Assembly: GCA_020152595.1 (NCBI GenBank)
Contig: JAIGNY010003283.1
Location: forward strand, 308,001-372,000
Length of the DNA: 64,000 bases
From: Chiridota heheva
Lineage: Eukaryota; Echinodermata; Holothuroidea; Apodida; Chiridotidae
Direction: 5' to 3'
Positions 61,648 through 64,000 of this stretch are shown in pieces (positions within the stretch are counted from its first letter, which is position 1; each line of letters begins with the position of its first letter). The notes under the pieces are model-generated. The model had not been told where the DNA came from. It worked only from the letters and a program-made list of their open reading frames with translations, and did no database searches. The translations under genes and the position numbers were made by a program.

Positions 61648-62672
61648 CAGTCCAGTAGCATTCCCATTAATGGGAACAAATTTGTTCCCATTAATGGGAA
61701 CATTTGACCAATGGTCAGCGCCATTAACACAGACACATTTTCAGCCTCTATACCTATAACGACGTGCGGAACTTCAAACGGCTGGGAGAAAAATCCTAGA
61801 TATTGGGAAATTTTGGATCGCAAAACATTAAAGCGTAATACTAATACCTATGCTTTTTCCACTCCCATAACATAGGTTCACCACGCCGTTTTGAGTTATT
61901 GCAAAGAGTATACCGTGACCCGTGCTTGACCCCTATGTTGTAGGCGTGTTTCAGGCTGATAAGAATATATGCGTAGACACAACAGCAGCTGCCCTGGCCT
62001 AGATCTCGTCGCCATCGTTCTTGGCGTTGTTTTTACATTGAACAGTTGAGATAGTGCTTGAATTTCTATCCGTTTGCCTGTTTGTTTCAAAAGATTCATC
62101 TTGGGAATTATTTATACATACATTTTGTATAATACTTTGAGTGTTTAATTCAAAACCAGTCTTTCCTAGAATCCTACGCGAGTTAAATTGAAATTTTGTG
62201 GCAAGTTGTCCAGTGTGTAATGACGCTGTGACTCATTTCCTTAGGATTTTATACAGTAACACAGTGTGAAACCTGTCAGTGACGGTCATACTCACACGAT
62301 CTGTCACTGAAAGTTCACATAAAAGTTGGTATGATAACTGGGCGCTTAGCCTGGACAATCCGAGATGTATATGTAATACTTCACTATAATTTCGTGACGA
62401 TATATCTCTTTGTAGGCCTACTGAGCGTGAAAGGTATAACAATAAGGGAGTTAGCTAACCTCGTTGTCCGTACTATTAAACCATACAAACCGCGGATTGT
62501 ATTGTGTGTACACTGCAGCATTAACGAGATCAAAACAATGCGCTCATTGATTGCGTGCAGTATGATGAAGAGAACGACTGATTAGAGGATGACTCACCTA
62601 GAGAGACAAACGTTTGGCGCATGCCCAGAACCAATTCCTAATGTTCCCATTAATGGGAATGCTACTGGACTG
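61648..62672. mobile_element. Nested 1,025-bp element with self-palindromic terminal repeats
   Basis: The left end CAGTCCAGTAGCATTCCC continues into ATTAATGGGAACA, and the right end is its exact reverse complement (31 bp). Both are flanked by ACAGT (61643-61647 and 62673-62677). The inner part of the repeat is the perfect palindrome TTCCCATTAATGGGAA, and a further copy lies at 61685-61700. The interior is richer in CpG than the surroundings and contains unrecognised frames of 67 codons (61896-62099, minus) and 84 codons (62331-62585, plus). A 5-bp duplication occurs in some hAT and Transib groups; the superfamily is unresolved. Confidence 0.85.
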
Positions 62673-63627
62673 ACAGTGTCATGCAGTTTTGTCTTTCAAC
62701 ATCTTAGTGGTGCATGGCGAAGTAATTCGTGGAAACCTGGCACCAGGTTTATGCACCAGGTTATAAACCGCTTAGAAGTAACATGTGAAGGGGGATGTGG
62801 GCGGCATATCATGAAAGGAGATATTTCGTTGTTGTTTTTCTGACACAGTTCTTAATGATTTTGCTCTAAAAAGTGGGAATTCTACATGATGGAAGCAATG
62901 TCCTATGCAATGTGTGGTAATAATTTGCTATTATACATTAGTTTGGCGGCCATTACCTGGGGCCACAGCTCCCTGCTCTCAAGGAATGTACGACTGGTTT
63001 ACTAAAGTTTTTCCATTCTTTATTATTTGCAAAGATGGAAGTAGAATATACATTTTCAAAACAAGGAAATAGCGTTTGTTTGCAGTTTTTGTTGTTTTAC
63101 AGGTTTTATATTTTTTATTTCCTTTTATTTTCTATGATGGAGAAGTTCTGAACAAAATTTCTTTATCTTTGGAAACATTTTAAAGTTTTAAACACTTTTT
63201 TTGGAACAGGACCTTCATATTCTAATAATACCTGAGATCCGAGTAAGTCAATGTTGTTAATTTCCTTCTGTATTCTCCCAAACTTTTTCAAGTGTGCTTT
63301 GTAAATATTCTCCCGTAATTCCAAAGTCCTAACAAGTTGCTAATCACAGCAATAAACATTGCACAGCTTTTTCTGTCTCGTTTAAGGAATTGGGTCTTAT
63401 AAGGTTGGAAAATAGTTTTGCTAACCTTTTGTGACATGCTTTCGAAATATTCCGTGAATTATCGTGAGCAATCAAGAAATTAATTAAAAAATCATTCAAT
63501 TTCAGGCTGTTTTATACATATTATCAGTATTTCAGTATCACTAATATGTTCAATACCGACCATTTCAGTATGGCTAAGTACCGAAAAATACCAAAATATT
63601 AATATACCGCCCAAGCTCACTAATTAG

Positions 63628-64000
63628 TACAAAATTCAGCTCCTGCTTTAAAAGGGTTTAGATCCTTTGTTGATCTTATGTAAAGATTTAATTGAAAGTC
63701 ATTGAATGAAAGTTTTGTATGTGTTTGAATCGTTATTGGTTTTCATTGGCAAGTGTGAAACTTTTGGGAGGATTAAAGTAAACGTTTATTCGAAGGTCCA
63801 TTTGTTTATACGTTTACCCGTGTAATCATCAAAGCCCTACACACTAGTTAGGTGGCATGGGAAAAACTACCCAGTTCCAAATATGCTTAAGATAATGACA
63901 CTTAATGATTCATGGAGTGAAAATGTATTACTGAAATTAGTAGATAGTTTTGATATCTATGCTATTATGACACATCATTAATAAAATTACAAAACTATAC
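63628..64000. other. Unassigned DNA at window end
   Basis: No recognised gene or repeat. A gene or element could continue beyond the window. Confidence 0.5.

Larger units (their letters stand above)
59364..63619. mobile_element. 4.26-kb hAT-like element with palindromic 8-bp target duplication
   Basis: The left end reads TAAGCTTAGGCGGTATTG and the right end, reverse-complemented, reads TGAGCTTGGGCGGTATAT, matching in 14 of the first 16 positions. Both are flanked by CTAATTAG (59356-59363 and 63620-63627), an 8-bp duplication that fits the hAT preference for T at position 2 and A at position 7. Subterminal repeats of CGGTAT and ATACCG or ATACTGAAATAC occur inside both ends. No frame resembling an hAT transposase, BED finger or dimerisation domain was found. 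The interior holds C-rich repeats and a nested 1,025-bp element. Confidence 0.83.

Overview
The window is gene-poor, AT-rich eukaryotic DNA. There are no bacterial-type operons, no long open frames apart from those inside simple repeats, and no intact tRNA or rRNA. It is packed with metazoan-style dispersed repeats: two decayed LINE retrotransposons, tRNA-derived SINEs, several families of non-autonomous DNA transposons (MITEs, foldbacks and hAT-like elements with target duplications), satellites, minisatellites and very long microsatellites. This fits intergenic or intronic sequence of an invertebrate animal. A marine deuterostome or lophotrochozoan is my guess, but the sequence alone does not fix the phylum.

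Layout. 1-8.4 kb: mostly unassigned AT-rich DNA with one foldback fragment and a tandem segmental duplication (7.2-8.15 kb). 8.4-11.5 kb: a small hAT-like element with a perfect 8-bp target duplication and a long (AT)n tract. 12-17.6 kb: SINE and tRNA-like remnants, plus the only credible host-gene signal, a candidate first exon on the minus strand (ATG at 16895) with a phase-compatible 36-bp second exon at 13.6 kb and AP-1-type motifs upstream at 17.3-17.6 kb. 18.6-20.9 kb: (TAG)n, a polypyrimidine tract and an 11-bp palindromic tandem array. 23.4-26.4 kb: a plus-strand LINE broken by two MITEs. 27.5-28.5 kb: a MITE and a satellite ending in (CATA)n. 30.3-33 kb: an inverted/tandem satellite, then AT-rich microsatellite and about 780 bp of pure (ACAT)n. 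33.4-38.6 kb: a foldback copy, a 961-bp hAT-like element and a long 21/24-bp minisatellite abutting a tRNA-derived element. 39.6-42.9 kb: a possible old hAT element containing a minisatellite and a minus-strand LINE with a poly(A) tail. 47.7-54.1 kb: two copies of a CAGACC-ended MITE, two foldback copies, an hAT element with a nested foldback, and a second full SINE copy. 54.9-56.8 kb: a dimeric satellite ending in (CATA)n. 59.4-63.6 kb: a 4.26-kb hAT-like element holding a nested 1,025-bp element with self-palindromic ends.

Nothing here looks like a defence system or other coordinated multi-gene system. The main interest is the dense, dateable nesting of non-autonomous elements, some possibly unnamed families. 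Boundaries rest on terminal inverted repeats and target duplications read directly from the sequence. Superfamily assignments come from duplication length and terminal bases and remain inferences, because no transposase is preserved.
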